Source: Streptomyces sp. CB01635
GTDB lineage: Bacteria > Actinomycetota > Actinomycetes > Streptomycetales > Streptomycetaceae
Assembly (NCBI RefSeq): GCF_002803065.1
Contig: NZ_NNBL01000001.1
Coordinates: 466,724-530,723 of the forward strand
DNA length: 64,000 bases
Direction of reading: 5' to 3'
Part shown: in pieces, positions 47,899 through 55,850 of the stretch
Numbering within the stretch: position 1 is the first letter of the stretch
Layout: each line of letters starts with the position of its first letter
The notes under the pieces: generated by a model
What the model saw: the letters and a program-made list of their open reading frames with translations, nothing else
Told to the model about the DNA's origin: nothing
Database searches by the model: none
Program-made: the position numbers and the translations under genes

Positions 47899-47963
47899 GC
47901 GTAAGAGGCTCTGAACAGCTACGTCAACAGTTTGTTGAAGTTGTGGTCAACAGTTTGTTGAAT
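47899..47963 (-). promoter_or_regulatory. Catalase promoter with two TCAACA-N3-TGTTGA operators
   Basis: Two identical 17-base copies (47924-47940 and 47947-47963) each contain TCAACA-N3-TGTTGA, 23 bases apart. On the minus strand the proximal copy ends in TTGACG (47928-47923), which serves as -35. TACGCT (47904-47899) is the -10 after 18 bases. The operator therefore overlaps the -35. The same arrangement occurs at 50716-50756. Confidence 0.75.
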
Positions 47964-48047
47964 TGAAAGGCATGGTTCCGGGCCGTGGCGACGCCTGGGC
48001 GCGACAGGACAGGTGTCAGCGCCGCCACGGCCCGGAAGTCCGGGGGG

Positions 48048-48938
48048 TCAGACCTGCTGACCGGAGAGACGCTCGACGCCGCGCAGCAGCGCGGAGTGGT
48101 CGAGGCCGCCGTCGCCCTGGGCGCGCAGGGAGGCGACGAGCTGGGCGACCACACCGCCGACGGGCAGGGCGGCGCCCACGTTGCGGGCGGCGTCGGTGAC
48201 GATGCCCATGTCCTTGTGGTGCAGGTCGATCCGGAAGCCGGGCTTGAAGTCCCGGTTCAGGAAGTTGTCCTTCTTGCGGGTCAGGACGGTCGAGCCGGCC
48301 AGGCCGCCGTTGAGGACGTCGAGCGCGGCCGTCAGGTCCACGCCGGACTTCTCCAGGAAGACCACGGCCTCGGCGCACGCCTGGATGTTCACGGCGACGA
48401 TCAGCTGGTTGGCGGCCTTCACGGTCTGGCCCGAGCCGTGCGGACCGCACAGCACGATGGTCTTGCCGAGGGCGTCGAGGAGCGGCTTGGCCTCGTCGAA
48501 GTCGGCCTGCTCGCCGCCGACCATGATCGACAGAACGGCCTCGATCGCGCCTGCCTCGCCACCGGAGACGGGGGCGTCGATGACGCGGATGCCCTTGTCC
48601 TTGGCGGCCTTCGCGAGGTCCACGGAGGTCTGCGGGGTGATCGACGACATGTCGACGATCAGGGCGCCGGACTTCGCGTTCTCGAGGATGCCGTTCTCGC
48701 CGTAGGCGATGGCCTCGACCTGCGGAGAGGCGGGCACCATCGTGACGATGACGTCGGCGTCCTTGACGGCCTCGGCGATCGAGCCGGCCGCGGTGCCGCC
48801 GGCGGCCGCGAGCCGCTCCAGCTTGTCCTGCTCGAGGGTGAAGCCGGTCACCGAGTAACCAGCCTTGATCAGGTTCTCGGACATGGGGGAGCCCATGATG
48901 CCGAGTCCGATCCACGCGATCTTGGGGAGGTTGCTCAT
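48048..48938 (-). CDS. glxR: Tartronate semialdehyde reductase (2-hydroxy-3-oxopropionate reductase)
   Basis: The 296-residue enzyme reduces tartronate semialdehyde to glycerate with NAD(P)H. It belongs to the beta-hydroxyacid dehydrogenase family: the nucleotide loop WIGLGIMGSPMSENL (9-23), the substrate loop DAPVSGGEAGA, and GSGQTVKAANQL with the catalytic lysine. It follows hydroxypyruvate isomerase by 56 bases on the same strand, so both use the promoter upstream of that gene. Its place after glyoxylate carboligase in the pathway supports the assignment over 3-hydroxyisobutyrate dehydrogenase. Confidence 0.92.
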   Translation of the reverse strand: MSNLPKIAWIGLGIMGSPMSENLIKAGYSVTGFTLEQDKLERLAAAGGTAAGSIAEAVKDADVIVTMVPASPQVEAIAYGENGILENAKSGALIVDMSSITPQTSVDLAKAAKDKGIRVIDAPVSGGEAGAIEAVLSIMVGGEQADFDEAKPLLDALGKTIVLCGPHGSGQTVKAANQLIVAVNIQACAEAVVFLEKSGVDLTAALDVLNGGLAGSTVLTRKKDNFLNRDFKPGFRIDLHHKDMGIVTDAARNVGAALPVGGVVAQLVASLRAQGDGGLDHSALLRGVERLSGQQV

Positions 48939-48994
48939 GAGGGTGCCTCTCTAACTGCGGTCGTACGTAGGTGAGTTGGCGCGCGTCGGGACGC

Positions 48995-49852
48995 TCAGCG
49001 CGTGGCGCGGGCCCCGGCGGGCAGCCAGTCGAAGGCCTCGGCGCTCGGCTTGTCGCCGGGCTTGTACTCCAGGCCGACATAGCCCTCGTAGCCCGTCTTC
49101 GCCAGCTGGTCGAGCAGCTCCTCGAGCGGCAGCGAACCGGTGCCGGGGGCGCCGCGGCCCGGGTTGTCGGCGATCTGCACGTGGCCGGTCTTCGCGGCGT
49201 ACTGCTCGATCACCGCGGGCAGGTCCTCGCCGTTCATGGACAGGTGGTACAGGTCCATCAGGAACTTGGCGTTGCCGAGGCCCGTGGCCGCGTTCACCTT
49301 GTCCACGATCTCGATCGCCTTGGGGGCGCTCACGATCGGGCACAGCGGCGACTCGGGCTTGTTCAGCGCCTCGATCAGGAGGATCGCGCCGACGCGGTCG
49401 GCGGCGCGGGCCGCGAGCACCAGGTTCTCCAGGGCGAGCTCGTCCTGGACCGCCGGGTCCACGCCGTCGACGCGGTTGCCGTACAGCGCGTTGAGCGCCT
49501 TGCAGCCGAGGGAGAGGGCGAAGTCCGCCGCGATGTCGATGTTCGCGCGGAACTTGTCGCTCTCCTCGCCGGGGATGGACAGGGCGCCGCGGTCGGGGCC
49601 CGGCAGCTGTCCGGCGTAGAAGTTGAGTCCGGTGAGCTGTACGCCCGCGTCCTCGATCGCCTTCTTGAGGGCGTCGAGTTCGGACTGCTCGGGGGTGGGG
49701 GCGTCGACCCAGGGCCACCACAGCTCGACCGCGGTGAAGCCCGCCGCGGCGGCGGCCGCGGGGCGCTCCAGGAGCGGGAGTTCCGTGAAGAGGATCGACA
49801 GGTTGACGTTGAAGCGCTGGTCTGCGGCTGTGCCCATCGAAAAGCTCGGCAT
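48995..49852 (-). CDS. hyi: Hydroxypyruvate isomerase
   Basis: The 285-residue TIM-barrel protein interconverts hydroxypyruvate and tartronate semialdehyde. It shows FNVNLSILFTELPLLERPAAAAAAGFTAVELWWPW, LNFYAGQLPGPDRGALSIPG and the metal-site glutamates in LLIEALNKPESPLC and YVGLEYKP, typical of Hyi. The ATG at 49852 follows AAGGGAGC after 11 bases. Gene order Hyi-GlxR and the shared operators with gcl fit one glyoxylate-to-glycerate regulon. Confidence 0.92.
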   Translation of the reverse strand: MPSFSMGTAADQRFNVNLSILFTELPLLERPAAAAAAGFTAVELWWPWVDAPTPEQSELDALKKAIEDAGVQLTGLNFYAGQLPGPDRGALSIPGEESDKFRANIDIAADFALSLGCKALNALYGNRVDGVDPAVQDELALENLVLAARAADRVGAILLIEALNKPESPLCPIVSAPKAIEIVDKVNAATGLGNAKFLMDLYHLSMNGEDLPAVIEQYAAKTGHVQIADNPGRGAPGTGSLPLEELLDQLAKTGYEGYVGLEYKPGDKPSAEAFDWLPAGARATR

Positions 49853-49904
49853 GGGGGTCGGCGCTCCCTTCCGTATCGAGATCCGTACGGCACTCGGTAT
49901 CGAG

Positions 49905-49940
49905 TTCCGTATAGCGGAAGTTCGTTTCTGCTTGATGGAA
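49905..49940 (-). promoter_or_regulatory. Tandem operator upstream of hyi-glxR (AllR-like sites)
   Basis: On the minus strand the sites read TTCCATCAAGCAGAA (distal, 49940-49926) and TTCCGCTATACGGAA (proximal, 49919-49905), again 21 bases apart. They match the gcl pair in sequence class and order. A TTGACA (49969-49964) lies 24 bases upstream of the distal site, with only a weak -10 near 49945. Two copies of GTATCGAG(A/T)TCCGTA (49873-49887 and 49897-49911) partly overlap. Confidence 0.75.
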
Positions 49941-50012
49941 GACTGCCGGGGATGCTTCGCTCTTGTCAAGAGGGGCTGCCGGAAAAACCGGTCGCGGCAG
50001 TAGGTTGACCCC

Positions 50013-50264
50013 GTGCGATTGAGAGTGGAGTTCACGACCGAGCCCTTCGACCTGGACGAGGCGCCGCCCCATGCGGTCGTCGCCCGCGACGTCATCCAGA
50101 AGGCCGAACTGGACGCGGTGGATGTCGGACCCTTCGGCAACACCGCCGAAGGGGAGGCGGACGCCGTGCTCGGCGCGGTGGACGCGCTGCTGCGCCAGGC
50201 CCTGGCGGCCGGCGCCACCCGCGTCTCGCTCCAGGTCAATGTGATGGGGGAGGGCGATAAGTGA
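50013..50264 (+). CDS. Small thiamine-binding-like (MTH1187/YkoF-type) protein
   Basis: The 83-residue product MRLRVEFTTEPFDLDEAP...GATRVSLQVNVMGEG matches the small ferredoxin-like family that includes thiamine-binding MTH1187/YkoF proteins. TAGGTT ends six bases before the GTG, so the message may be leaderless. Its GTGA overlap with the next, HTH-containing gene suggests the two proteins work together. A ligand-sensing partner for a DNA-binding protein is possible, but its ligand is unknown. It sits between the hyi and uraD operons. Confidence 0.6.
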   Translation: MRLRVEFTTEPFDLDEAPPHAVVARDVIQKAELDAVDVGPFGNTAEGEADAVLGAVDALLRQALAAGATRVSLQVNVMGEGDK

Positions 50265-50638
50265 GCGCTACAGGAGACGTCCCCTTCGTCAGCGCGGTGA
50301 AGCCGCTGGTGGACGCCATGGGGGGCGAGATGCTGCCGCCGCAGGAGGCGGGCAAGGATGATGTCGTCCTGCACTGGGAGGGTCGCGAGGTCGTCGCGGT
50401 ACGGCTGCCCCAGCTGGCCGACTCCCTGGATCACATCCTGGTGGCCATGGAGCGCGGGCGGGGCATGCCCCTGTCGGCCCTCGACCGCAAGGCCAAGCAG
50501 GAGGTCGTACGGATACTGGAGGCACGCGGTGCCTTCTCCGTGCGGCACGGAGTGGAGACCGTGGCCGGTGCGCTCGGGGTGAGTCGTTTTACCGTCTACA
50601 ACTACCTGAACAGGGAAAACGCGGCCAAGGGGGAGTAG
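50261..50638 (+). CDS. Small helix-turn-helix protein, YheO-like C-terminus
   Basis: The 125-residue product ends in KQEVVRILEARGAFSVRHGVETVAGALGVSRFTVYNYLN, a helix-turn-helix like the C-terminal domain of YheO-type regulators. The N-terminal 70 residues have no recognised sensor domain. It overlaps the preceding thiamine-binding-like gene and lies 156 bases before uraD, whose promoter has a clear operator. It is therefore a candidate regulator of uric acid genes, though no binding data can be read from sequence. Confidence 0.6.
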   Translation: MSATGDVPFVSAVKPLVDAMGGEMLPPQEAGKDDVVLHWEGREVVAVRLPQLADSLDHILVAMERGRGMPLSALDRKAKQEVVRILEARGAFSVRHGVETVAGALGVSRFTVYNYLNRENAAKGE

Positions 50639-50715
50639 CCTCCCCAGTATCACGCCAAGGTGTCGAACCAGCCGCCGTCCGGATACCGGGCGGCGGTTTT
50701 TGTAACTCCGAGTTT

Positions 50716-50756
50716 TCAACAAAGTGTTGACGTGGTGTTTCGGAGGGCGTTAGCTA
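50716..50756 (+). promoter_or_regulatory. uraD promoter with TCAACA-N3-TGTTGA operator
   Basis: TCAACA-AAG-TGTTGA (50716-50730) runs into the -35 TTGACG (50727-50732). A -10-like TTAGCT/TAGCTA (50750-50756) follows after 17-18 bases. The 19 bases from 50715 match the catalase site with a single mismatch. Confidence 0.75.
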
Positions 50757-50794
50757 TCCGCAGCCCGTCCAGCTCAAGGCCACGGAGGCTTCCC

Positions 50795-51325
50795 GTGACT
50801 TCACGTCCGATGCCGGGGCTTTCCCGGTTCAACACCCTTCAGGAGAACGCGGCCGGTGCCGCGCTCCACGAGGTGTGTGCAAGCTCGGCGTGGGGGAGCA
50901 AGCTCCTCGCCCAGCGCCCCTTCGAATCCGCTGAGGAACTCTTCGACGCGAGCGACGCCGCCATGGCCGAGCTCAGCGCCGAGGATCTCGCCGAGGCGAT
51001 GGCGGGGCACCCCCCGATCGGCCGCCCGAAGCCGGGCGACCCGACCTCGTCCCGCGAGCAGCGGGGCATGGCCGGCGCCTCCGAGGAGCTCAAGGCCGAG
51101 ATGCTCGAACTGAACCTGGCGTACCAGGACCGGTTCGGTCATGTCTTCCTGATCTGCGCCACCGGGGCGACCGGCGAGCAGATGCGCGACGCGATGAAGG
51201 CCAGGATCGGTAACGACACCGGCACGGAGCGCGAGATCGTGCGCACCGAACTGGGGAAGATCAACCGTATCCGCCTGACCCGCCTCGCCGAAGAAGACGT
51301 AGAAGTGGAAGAGGACAAGGACTGA
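50795..51325 (+). CDS. uraD: OHCU decarboxylase
   Basis: The 176-residue protein matches 2-oxo-4-hydroxy-4-carboxy-5-ureidoimidazoline decarboxylases, which make S-allantoin. The HPPIG motif (H72, usual form HPRIG) and the helical pattern RFNTLQENAAGAALHEVCAS...LELNLAYQDRFGHVFLICATG are conserved. The GTG at 50795 follows GGAGG with ideal spacing. An ATG at 50810 is the alternative. Its stop overlaps the uraH start (TGATGA region), so UraD, UraH and uricase form one operon. Confidence 0.92.
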   Translation: MTSRPMPGLSRFNTLQENAAGAALHEVCASSAWGSKLLAQRPFESAEELFDASDAAMAELSAEDLAEAMAGHPPIGRPKPGDPTSSREQRGMAGASEELKAEMLELNLAYQDRFGHVFLICATGATGEQMRDAMKARIGNDTGTEREIVRTELGKINRIRLTRLAEEDVEVEEDKD

Positions 51326-51729
51326 TGAGCACCGCGACCACCGCGTCGGTGTCGACGCACATTCTCGACACCAGCATCGGACGCCCCGCCGAGGGCGTCG
51401 CCATCTCGCTCGCCGCCCGCTCGGGCAGCGACGCCGAGTGGGTGGCGCTCGGCGGCTCCGCGACCGACGCGGACGGGCGCTGCAAGGACCTGCCGGCGCT
51501 GCCGGAGGGCACCACCCACGTACGGCTCGACTTCGCCGTCGAGACGTACTTCACGCGTTCTATCAAGACAGTGAAGCAAGCCGAGGCGCAGCAGGACGCC
51601 CCCCGCGTAAGGGACAGCGGTGCGTTCTTCCCGGAGGTGGCGATCACGTTCGCCGTCAAGCCGGGCGAGCACTATCACGTACCGCTGCTGCTCAACCCGT
51701 TCGGCTACTCCGTTTACCGAGGGAGCTAG
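51325..51729 (+). CDS. uraH: 5-Hydroxyisourate hydrolase (transthyretin-like)
   Basis: The 134-residue protein has the transthyretin-like signature STHILDTSIGRPAEG (H12 in the active site) and the diagnostic C-terminal YRGS. It hydrolyses 5-hydroxyisourate, the uricase product, to OHCU, which UraD then decarboxylates. The ATG overlaps the uraD stop, and the uricase gene begins 6 bases after its TAG. Confidence 0.95.
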   Translation: MSTATTASVSTHILDTSIGRPAEGVAISLAARSGSDAEWVALGGSATDADGRCKDLPALPEGTTHVRLDFAVETYFTRSIKTVKQAEAQQDAPRVRDSGAFFPEVAITFAVKPGEHYHVPLLLNPFGYSVYRGS

Positions 51730-51734
51730 CAGAC

Positions 51735-52667
51735 ATGCCCACGATTCTCGGCCAGAACCAGTACGGCAAAGCAGAGAACCGCGTCGTCAAGATCACGCGG
51801 GACGGCGACACCCACCACATCAAGGACCTGAACGTCTCCGTCGCCCTCTCCGGCGATCTCGACGACGTCCACTACAACGGCTCGAACGCCAACTGCCTTC
51901 CGACGGACACGACGAAGAACACCTGCTTCGCGTTCGCCAAGGAATACGGCATCGAGTCGGCCGAGCAGTACGGCATCCACCTCGCCCGGCACTTCGTGGA
52001 CAGCCAGCCGTCCATCCACCGCGCGCGCATCCGCATCGAGGAGTACTCCTGGGAGCGCATCGCCGGCTCCGACGGCAACTCCAAGTTCATCGGCGCCGAC
52101 GAGGTCAAGCACTCCTTCGTCCGCAAGGGCCAGGAGACCCGCCTCGCGCAGATCACGTACGACGGCGAGAAGTTCGAAGTCCTGTCCGGGCTCAAGGACC
52201 TGACCGTGATGAACTCCACGAACTCCGAGTTCTGGGGCTACATCAAGGACAAGTACACGACGCTCCAGGAGGACTACGACCGCATCCTCGCCACGTCCCT
52301 GTCGACGTGGTGGCGGCACAACTGGACCTCCGACGAGCAGCGCATGCCGCAGTGGGAGAAGTCCTACGAGCAGTCCAAGAAGCACATCCTCCAGGCGTTC
52401 GTGGAGACGTACTCGCTCTCGCTCCAGCAGACGCTGTACCAAATGGGTTCGCGGGTCATCAACAACCGCAGCGAGATCGACGAGATCCGCTTCTCCGCGC
52501 CCAACAAGCACCACTTCCGGCAGGACCTCTCCGCCTTCGGTCTGGAGAACGAAGCCAAGGACGGCGCCGTGTACTACGCGGCCGACCGCCCCTACGGCCT
52601 GATCGAGGCCACCATCCTGCGCGACGGCTGCGAGCCGCACATCCCGGTCGACATGACCAACCTCTGA
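51735..52667 (+). CDS. Urate oxidase (uricase)
   Basis: The 310-residue cofactor-free enzyme oxidises urate to 5-hydroxyisourate with release of hydrogen peroxide. Conserved elements include YGKAENRV (K12), LPTDTTKNT (56-63) with the catalytic threonine, and the C-terminal uricase domain IRFSAPNKHHFRQDL. Length matches bacterial uricases. It is the last gene of the uraD operon and is closed by a perfect 16-bp terminator stem. Confidence 0.95.
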   Translation: MPTILGQNQYGKAENRVVKITRDGDTHHIKDLNVSVALSGDLDDVHYNGSNANCLPTDTTKNTCFAFAKEYGIESAEQYGIHLARHFVDSQPSIHRARIRIEEYSWERIAGSDGNSKFIGADEVKHSFVRKGQETRLAQITYDGEKFEVLSGLKDLTVMNSTNSEFWGYIKDKYTTLQEDYDRILATSLSTWWRHNWTSDEQRMPQWEKSYEQSKKHILQAFVETYSLSLQQTLYQMGSRVINNRSEIDEIRFSAPNKHHFRQDLSAFGLENEAKDGAVYYAADRPYGLIEATILRDGCEPHIPVDMTNL

Positions 52668-52675
52668 CGCGGGGC

Positions 52676-52715
52676 GCGCACCCCCCGCCCGCCCGCAGTC
52701 GGGCGGGGGGTGCGC
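52676..52715 (+). terminator. Terminator of the uricase operon
   Basis: GCGCACCCCCCGCCCG (52676-52691) pairs perfectly with CGGGCGGGGGGTGCGC (52700-52715), loop 8 bases, starting 8 bases after the uricase stop. Confidence 0.85.
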
Positions 52716-52734
52716 CACACCGGAGGGACCAGCA

Positions 52735-54135
52735 ATGGCAACGCCTGCAAAAGGGCCGGCTGAAGGCCCGTGTTCCACCCCACCGGCAGGACTTGAGGTC
52801 CACCCGGTGGACGAGAAGCTCCACCCCTCGCGGCTCGTCCCCGCGGCACTCCAGCACATCGCCGCGATGTACGCGGGCGTGGTCACGCCCCCGCTCATCA
52901 TCGGCCAGGCCGTCCGTCTCGACACGGCGGGCCAGACCCGGCTCATCGCCGCCAGCCTGCTCATCGCGGGCGTGGCCACCCTCCTGCAGACCCTCGGCGT
53001 CAAGGGACTCGTCGGCAACCGGCTGCCCTTCGTCAACGCCGCCTCCTCGGCCGGCATCGCGCCGATGCTCGCCATCGCCGAGACCAACGCCCGGGGCGAC
53101 CAACTCCCCGCCATCTACGGTGCGGTGATGGTCGCCGGCGTCTTCTGTCTCGCGATCGGCCCGTTCTTCGGCAGGCTCCTGCGCTTCTTCCCGCCGCTCG
53201 TCACGGGCGTCGTCATCACCCTCATCGGGGTGACCCTGATGCCCGTCCCGGTCGCCTGGGCGCAGGGCGGTGACAAGACCGCCGCCGACTTCGGCGACAT
53301 GAAGTACCTGGGACTCGCCGCGTTCACGCTCGTCGTCATCCTGGTGATCCAGCGCTTCGGCCGCGGCTTCGTCAAGCAAGTCGCCCTGCTTCTGGGCCTG
53401 TTGATCGGCACGCTGGCCGCGATCCCGTTCGGCATGGCCGACTTCGGAGCCCTCAGGTCGGCCCCGGTCGCCGCGCTGCCCACGCCCTTCGCGTTCGGCA
53501 CGCCCGAGTTCCAGCCCGCCGCGATCCTCTCGCTCTGCCTGGTGATGCTCGTCCTGATGACGGAGTCCAGCGCCGGGATGCTCGCCATCGGCGAGATCTG
53601 CGACCGCGAGACCAGCGGCAGGACCATCACCCGCGGCCTGCGCACCGACGGCCTCGCCACTCTTCTCGGCCCCGTCTTCGGCGGCTTCCCCACCTCGGCC
53701 TTCGCCCAGAACGTCGGCGTCGTGTCGCTGACCAAGGTGCGCAGCCGCTACGTCGTCGCCGCCGCGGGAGGCGCGCTCCTGGTCCTCGGCGCCTTCCCGG
53801 TGCTCGGCGCGGTGGTCTCCACGGTGCCGATGCCGGTCCTCGGCGGCGCGGGCATCGTCCTCTTCGGCTCCATCGCCGTCAGCGGCATCCGTACGCTGTC
53901 GGAGGCCGGCCTCGACGACAGCTCGAACATCATCCTGGTCGCCGTCTCGCTCGGCGCGGGCATCATCCCGCTCGCCGCGCCCACCTTCTACGCCGAATTC
54001 CCGGCCTGGGCGCAGACCGTGCTCGGCTCCGGCATCAGCGCGGGCGCCCTGGTGGCCGTATCGCTGAACCTGTTCTTTCACCATCTCGGCACCCGCGGCC
54101 GCGCCACCGCCGCCGCGGCACTCAAATCCTCCTAG
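52735..54135 (+). CDS. NCS2-family purine (urate/xanthine) permease
   Basis: The 466-residue, 14-helix nucleobase-ascorbate transporter carries the family signature QNVGVVSLTK and the helix-8 glutamate region MLVLMTESSAGMLAIGE. Members move xanthine, urate or uracil with protons or sodium. It starts 67 bases after the uricase stop and directly behind its terminator, with GGAGGGACC before the ATG. Since it sits with uricase and 8-oxoguanine deaminase, urate or xanthine uptake is likely. A close paralogue follows at 55851. Confidence 0.88.
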   Translation: MATPAKGPAEGPCSTPPAGLEVHPVDEKLHPSRLVPAALQHIAAMYAGVVTPPLIIGQAVRLDTAGQTRLIAASLLIAGVATLLQTLGVKGLVGNRLPFVNAASSAGIAPMLAIAETNARGDQLPAIYGAVMVAGVFCLAIGPFFGRLLRFFPPLVTGVVITLIGVTLMPVPVAWAQGGDKTAADFGDMKYLGLAAFTLVVILVIQRFGRGFVKQVALLLGLLIGTLAAIPFGMADFGALRSAPVAALPTPFAFGTPEFQPAAILSLCLVMLVLMTESSAGMLAIGEICDRETSGRTITRGLRTDGLATLLGPVFGGFPTSAFAQNVGVVSLTKVRSRYVVAAAGGALLVLGAFPVLGAVVSTVPMPVLGGAGIVLFGSIAVSGIRTLSEAGLDDSSNIILVAVSLGAGIIPLAAPTFYAEFPAWAQTVLGSGISAGALVAVSLNLFFHHLGTRGRATAAAALKSS

Positions 54136-54183
54136 GGTCCTGCCGTGCCCACACGCCTCGCCACTCATCATGAAGGAAGCACC

Positions 54184-55572
54184 ATGGCACCTTCGGCAGC
54201 CCCTTCCCGCATCGTCATCGAGAACGCGGCCATCGCGACCGTCGACGCCAACGACACCGAGTACGCCTCGGGGTACGTGGTCGTCGCCGACAACAAGATC
54301 GAGTCCATCGGCGCAGGCCAGGCCCCTGCGGGCCTGGAGAACGTCGTACGCCGCGTCGACGGCACCGGCCACCTCGTCACGCCCGGCCTGATCAACACGC
54401 ACCACCACTTCTACCAGTGGATCACCCGGGGCCTCGCCACGGACCACAACCTGTTCAACTGGCTGGTCGCGCTGTACCCGACGTGGGCGCGCATCGACGA
54501 GCAGATGGCCCGCGTCGCCGCGCAGGGTTCCCTCGCGATGATGGCCCGCGGCGGTGTCACCACCGCGATGGACCACCACTACGTGTACCCGCAGGGCTCC
54601 GGCGACCTGTCCGGCGCCATCATCGGCGCCGCCTCCGACATGGGCGTCCGCTTCACGCTCGCCCGCGGCTCCATGGACCGCAGCGAGAAGGACGGCGGCC
54701 TGCCGCCGGACTTCGCGGTCGAGACCCTCGAGGGCGCGCTCGCGGCCACCGAGGAGACCGTCAGGAAGCACCACGACGCCTCCTTCGGCGCCATGACCCA
54801 GGTGGCCGTCGCCCCCTGCTCGCCGTTCTCCGTGTCCACCGAACTCATGAAGCAGGGCGCCGAGCTGGCGCGCCGGCTCGGGGTAAGGCTGCACACCCAC
54901 GGCAGCGAGACGGTCGAGGAGGAGAAGTTCTGCCACGAGCTCTTCGGCATGGGCCCGACCGACTACTTCGAGTCGACGGGCTGGCTCGGTGAGGACGTGT
55001 GGATGGCGCACTGCGTCCACATGAACGACTCGGACATCGCCGCCTTCGCCCGTACGGGCACGGGTGTCGCGCACTGCCCGTCGTCCAACGCCCGTCTGGC
55101 GGCCGGCATCGCCCGCGTCCCGGACATGCTCAAGGCCGGCGTCCCGGTCGGCCTCGGCGTCGACGGCACGGCGTCCAACGAGTCCGGCGAACTGCACACC
55201 GAGCTGCGCAACGCGCTCCTCATCAACCGTCTCGGCGCCCACCGCGAGGCCGCACTGAACGCCCGTCAGGCGCTCAGGCTCGGCACCGCCGGCGGTGCCC
55301 GGGTCCTGGGCCGCGCCGCCGAGATCGGCTCCCTGGAGGCGGGCAAGCTCGCCGACCTGGTCCTGTGGAAGATCGACGGCATCGGGCACTCCTCGATCGC
55401 CGACCCGGTCACCGCCATCGTCTTCGGCGCGGCGGCCCCGGTCACCCTCTCCCTCGTCAACGGAAAGCCGGTCGTCGAGGACGGACGCCTGCTGCACGCC
55501 GACGAGGACGCCATCGCGCGCGATGCGCGTCAGGAGGCCCAGCGTCTCGCGCGGATCACCGCCGAGTCCTAG
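54184..55572 (+). CDS. 8-Oxoguanine deaminase / guanine deaminase-like amidohydrolase
   Basis: The 462-residue amidohydrolase has the metal motif TPGLINTHHHFYQW (H73, H75), RLHTHGSETVEEEKF, AHCVHMNDSD and GLGVDGTASNESGELHTELRNALL. The GVDG(S/T)ASN(D/E) motif and overall pattern match enzymes shown to deaminate 8-oxoguanine to urate. A guanine or related purine substrate is the alternative. Between two purine permeases and after uricase, it would feed urate directly into the pathway and bypass xanthine dehydrogenase. The ATG follows GAAGGAAGC. Confidence 0.82.
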   Translation: MAPSAAPSRIVIENAAIATVDANDTEYASGYVVVADNKIESIGAGQAPAGLENVVRRVDGTGHLVTPGLINTHHHFYQWITRGLATDHNLFNWLVALYPTWARIDEQMARVAAQGSLAMMARGGVTTAMDHHYVYPQGSGDLSGAIIGAASDMGVRFTLARGSMDRSEKDGGLPPDFAVETLEGALAATEETVRKHHDASFGAMTQVAVAPCSPFSVSTELMKQGAELARRLGVRLHTHGSETVEEEKFCHELFGMGPTDYFESTGWLGEDVWMAHCVHMNDSDIAAFARTGTGVAHCPSSNARLAAGIARVPDMLKAGVPVGLGVDGTASNESGELHTELRNALLINRLGAHREAALNARQALRLGTAGGARVLGRAAEIGSLEAGKLADLVLWKIDGIGHSSIADPVTAIVFGAAAPVTLSLVNGKPVVEDGRLLHADEDAIARDARQEAQRLARITAES

Positions 55573-55624
55573 TGGGTGGCCGCCGGGTCTCCGCGACGCC
55601 GCGGAGACCCGGCGGCCACCCACT
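55571..55624 (+). terminator. Strong terminator overlapping the deaminase stop codon
   Basis: Two perfect 24-base arms (55571-55594 and 55601-55624, beginning AGTGGGTGGC and ending GCCACCCACT) with a 6-base loop. The left arm starts within the TAG stop codon. Confidence 0.85.
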
Positions 55625-55635
55625 GACCAAGAACT

Positions 55636-55735
55636 CCGGTCGGGGGGGACGGCCCCCGACCGGGCTTGAGCTGCCGAGCGGGCTGCTCAAGTGCCGCCCC
55701 GGATCGTGGCCCAACACTTCACGATCCCGGGGCGG
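55636..55735 (+). other. Three consecutive hairpins upstream of the second NCS2 permease
   Basis: After the deaminase terminator come three more stems: CCGGTCGGGGG/CCCCCGACCGG (55636-55646/55653-55663), CTTGAGC/GCTCAAG (55665-55671/55685-55691) and a 15-bp stem with one bulge (55694-55708/55720-55735). They end 115 bases before the permease start. They could be serial terminators or a structured leader RNA. No known purine riboswitch pattern is recognised. Confidence 0.6.
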
Positions 55736-55850
55736 TCAGCACTACCTGGGCGCAGTACCCACAACCGAATACCGGCAAGTCCTTGCACGACGTACCACCT
55801 CCCAGAAGCGAGTGCCGCCCAGGCACTGGAAAACAACCGGAGGAGCCGCT

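Noticed and set aside
52459..55623. Open frame of more than 1000 codons on the minus strand across the permease and deaminase genes
   Set aside because: It is antisense to two well-supported genes. Its Arg/Asp/Glu/Gly-rich translation has no domain, and such frames are routine in GC-rich DNA.
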